From Betaproteobacteria bacterium (lineage in GTDB: Bacteria > Pseudomonadota > Gammaproteobacteria > Burkholderiales > SG8-41), in assembly GCA_016177355.1 (NCBI GenBank), contig JACOVL010000100.1, positions 1-8,297 of the forward strand: a stretch of 8,297 nucleotides of DNA. The letters are read 5' to 3'. Numbering within the stretch: position 1 is the first letter of the stretch; the number at the start of each line of letters is the position of its first letter. Below the pieces are notes generated by a model, which was given only the letters and a program-made list of their open reading frames with translations, was not told where the DNA came from and made no database searches. The translations under genes and the position numbers were made by a program. Of the stretch, positions 6,369 through 8,297 are shown piece after piece.

Positions 6369-6863
6369 GTGAGCAAACCGCTGGCGGGCATCGTGATGGG
6401 CAGCCAGAGCGACTGGGAGGTCATGCAGCACGCCGCGCAGAGCCTCGCGGATTTCGGCGTGCCCTACGCAGCGCGCGCGCTGTCGGCGCACCGCACGCCC
6501 GACCTGCTGCTCGAATGGGTGGATGAGCTGGTCAAGCAGGGCGCGAAATGCTTCATCGCCGGGGCTGGCGGCGCCGCGCATCTCGCCGGCGTGGTGGCGG
6601 CCAGGACGACGCTGCCGGTGCTCGGGGTGCCGATTCCATCCAGGCACCTGCAGGGGCTCGACTCGCTGCTGTCCATGGTGCAGATGCCGAGGGGCGTCCC
6701 GGTCGCGACCTTCGCCATCGGCGATGCCGGGGCCGCCAACGCGGGGCTGTTCGCAGTGGCGATGCTGGCGCTCGAGGATGCGCAGCTCGCGAAAAAACTC
6801 ACCGACTTTCGCAAGAAACAGGCCGATACGATCGCAGCGGTCAAACTGCCCGAGCCCAAGTGA
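6369..6863 (+). CDS. purE: 5-(carboxyamino)imidazole ribonucleotide mutase (PurE, class I)
   Basis: PurE converts N5-CAIR to CAIR in de novo purine synthesis, in the cytoplasm. The protein is 164 residues from GTG at 6369, typical for class I PurE. Motifs in order are GSQSDW (11-16), which binds the ribonucleotide phosphate; SAHRTP (39-44) with the catalytic His41; AGAGGAAHLAG (64-74), where many relatives have HLPG; and LQGLDSLLSMVQMPRGVPVATFAIG (94-118, named by its ends). The in-frame ATG at 6342 would add nine residues with no family similarity and overlaps the candidate -10, so GTG is preferred. The stop overlaps the purC start by 4 bases, so translation is coupled. The partner purK, which makes N5-CAIR, is not in view. 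Confidence 0.95.
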   Translation: MSKPLAGIVMGSQSDWEVMQHAAQSLADFGVPYAARALSAHRTPDLLLEWVDELVKQGAKCFIAGAGGAAHLAGVVAARTTLPVLGVPIPSRHLQGLDSLLSMVQMPRGVPVATFAIGDAGAANAGLFAVAMLALEDAQLAKKLTDFRKKQADTIAAVKLPEPK

Positions 6864-7750
6864 CTTCCAATCACTCCACGCTGTTTGAATCGAGCCTGAA
6901 GAGCCTGAAGTTCCTCCACCGCGGCAAGGTGCGCGACCTGTATGCGGTGGACGGGGACCGGCTGCTCGTCATCCAGACCGACCGCCTGTCGGCGTTCGAC
7001 GTGATCCTGCCCGACCCCATCCCCGGCAAGGGACGGGTGCTGACCGAGATGTCGTTCTTCTGGTTCGGGAAGCTCGCGCATGTCATCCCCAACCACCTGA
7101 CGGGCATCGCGCCCGAATCCGTGGTGGGGGCGGAAGACCGCCCGCAGGTCGCCGGCCGCGCGATGGTGGTGAAGAAACTGAAGCCGCTGCCGGTGGAAGC
7201 GGTGGTGCGCGGCTACCTCATCGGCTCGGGCTGGAGCGACTACCGGAAGACCGGGAAAGTCTGCGGCATCCCGTTGCCGGCGGGACTCGAGCAGGCGCAG
7301 AAGCTGCCGCAGCCCGTCTTCACGCCCGCGTCCAAGGCGCCGCAGGGCGAGCACGACGAGAATATCGCCTACGAGACGGTCGAGAAGATCGTCGGAAAAG
7401 AGCTCGCCGCGCGGGCGCGCGAGGTCTCGATCCGGCTCTACACCGAAGCCGCCGATTACGCCGCGACGCGCGGCATCATCATCGCCGACACCAAGTTCGA
7501 GTTCGGCACCGATGGAGCGGGCAACCTGGTGCTGATCGACGAGATCCTCACGCCGGATTCCTCGCGCTTCTGGCCGGCGGCGGAGTATCGAACCGGCGTG
7601 AGCCCGCCCAGCTTCGACAAGCAGATCGTGCGCGACTGGCTCGAGACCCGGCCGTGGAACAAGAAGCCTCCCGCGCCGAAGCTGCCCGCGGACATCCTCA
7701 AGAAGACCTCCGACAAGTACCGCGAAGTCCTGCAGTTGCTGGCGGGCTGA
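6860..7750 (+). CDS. purC: Phosphoribosylaminoimidazole-succinocarboxamide synthase (SAICAR synthetase)
   Basis: PurC joins CAIR and aspartate with ATP to give SAICAR, the step directly after PurE. The protein is 296 residues, the longer bacterial/yeast-like form rather than the shorter form of about 240 residues. Visible motifs are HRGKVRDLY (20-28), the ATP-binding loop; QTDRLSAFD (39-47); VEAVVRGYLIGSGW (112-125), SAICAR synthetase signature 1; FTPASKAP then GEHDENI (154-169); IADTKFEFG (208-216); and LIDEILTPDSSRFW (225-238), signature 2. GTG at 6860 is chosen because it gives a 4-base GTGA overlap with the purE stop and the expected N-terminal length. There is no earlier ATG consistent with the family. 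The open frame continues upstream through purE, but only as a shadow. Confidence 0.96.
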   Translation: MTSNHSTLFESSLKSLKFLHRGKVRDLYAVDGDRLLVIQTDRLSAFDVILPDPIPGKGRVLTEMSFFWFGKLAHVIPNHLTGIAPESVVGAEDRPQVAGRAMVVKKLKPLPVEAVVRGYLIGSGWSDYRKTGKVCGIPLPAGLEQAQKLPQPVFTPASKAPQGEHDENIAYETVEKIVGKELAARAREVSIRLYTEAADYAATRGIIIADTKFEFGTDGAGNLVLIDEILTPDSSRFWPAAEYRTGVSPPSFDKQIVRDWLETRPWNKKPPAPKLPADILKKTSDKYREVLQLLAG

Positions 7751-7755
7751 CCCGC

Positions 7756-8297
7756 ATGGTTTCCGACCGGGACATCGAGCAGGCGGTGGCCGTGCTGCGC
7801 GCGGGAGGGCTCGTCGCCTTTCCCACCGAGACGGTCTACGGCCTGGGCGCGGACGCCTCCAGCGCCGGCGCCGTCGGGAAGATATACGCGGTCAAGGGCC
7901 GGCCGTCCACCCACCCGGTGATCGTCCATCTCGCCGACGCGGTGCAAATGGCGAACTGGGCGCAAGAGATTCCCGAAGCGGCGCGCAAGCTGGCGCAAAA
8001 ATTCTGGCCCGGGCCGCTCACCGTGATCCTCAAGCGCGCGCGCAACGTGAGCGATGCCGTGACCGGCGGGCAGGACACGGTGGCGCTGCGCGTGCCCTCG
8101 CACCCGGTGGCGCGGCGGCTCCTCGCCCGCTTCGGCGGCGGCATCGCAGCGCCATCGGCCTACCGCCACGTTCGCGTCTCCGCAACCAGCGCAGCCCAGG
8201 TGGGCGCCGAGCTCGGCGACGCCGTGCCGTGCGTGCTCGACGGCGGCGCGGCGGATGTCGGCATGGAATCCACCATCGTGGACCTGTCGGGCGCTGC
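7756..8297 (+). CDS. L-threonylcarbamoyladenylate synthase (TsaC/Sua5 family), 3' end beyond the window
   Basis: The 180 complete codons visible match the YrdC/Sua5 domain. This enzyme makes threonylcarbamoyl-AMP from threonine, bicarbonate and ATP for t6A37 modification of ANN-decoding tRNAs. Motifs are GGLVAFPTETVYGLGADA (17-34), KGRPSTHPVIVH (47-58) with the KxR motif, KFWPGPLTVIL (82-92), VALRVPSHPVA (109-119) and MESTIVDLSG (170-179). The SxN motif of the family, normally in APSAN, reads Ser134-Ala-Tyr136 here, and the following residues (RHVRVSAT) also differ from the usual RFGRVSPT. The window ends before it can be seen whether a C-terminal Sua5 domain is present, so tsaC and sua5 cannot be told apart. 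ATG at 7756 lies 5 bp after the purC stop, which suggests one operon. Confidence 0.93.
   Translation, partial: MVSDRDIEQAVAVLRAGGLVAFPTETVYGLGADASSAGAVGKIYAVKGRPSTHPVIVHLADAVQMANWAQEIPEAARKLAQKFWPGPLTVILKRARNVSDAVTGGQDTVALRVPSHPVARRLLARFGGGIAAPSAYRHVRVSATSAAQVGAELGDAVPCVLDGGAADVGMESTIVDLSGA

Overview
This 8.3 kb, strongly GC-rich window looks like an ordinary bacterial chromosome. Long shadow ORFs appear on the opposite strand, as expected at high GC. The roughly 296-residue PurC next to PurE and a Sua5/YrdC-type gene, together with an MmgE/PrpD-rich acyl-CoA gene cluster, suggests a betaproteobacterium (Burkholderiales-like). That assignment is inference, not proof.

Layout. Positions 1-6222 hold a five-gene, head-to-tail block on the minus strand. 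In transcription order it reads: an MmgE/PrpD family protein (4888-6222), a short-chain dehydrogenase/reductase-fold protein (4008-4787), a second and quite different MmgE/PrpD protein (2561-3958), an acyl-CoA dehydrogenase (1390-2553), and an NDP-forming acyl-CoA synthetase-like protein that runs off the left edge (1-1365). Three of the four gaps are 7-49 bp and one is 100 bp, so this is probably one operon. After a divergent intergenic region (6223-6368), the plus strand carries purE (6369-6863), purC (6860-7750, 4-base GTGA overlap) and the start of a threonylcarbamoyl-AMP synthase gene (7756 to the right edge).

How the genes may work together. The minus-strand set resembles a catabolic module for an organic acid: activation to a CoA thioester, alpha,beta-oxidation by the flavoenzyme, and steps on hydroxy- or polycarboxylic acids by the two MmgE/PrpD proteins. 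The substrate cannot be read from the sequence. The plus-strand genes are housekeeping: two steps of purine synthesis and tRNA t6A modification.

Most notable points. (1) A perfect tandem array of five NAGTCAC heptamers spans the stop codon of one gene and the start codon of the next, and degenerate copies lie at another junction of the same operon. (2) The SDR-fold protein has lost three of its four canonical catalytic residues. (3) The threonylcarbamoyl-AMP synthase carries Tyr in place of the Asn of its SxN motif. (4) The acyl-CoA dehydrogenase lacks the usual C-terminal catalytic Glu but has one at the isovaleryl-CoA dehydrogenase-type position. No transposon, CRISPR, tRNA or rRNA was seen.
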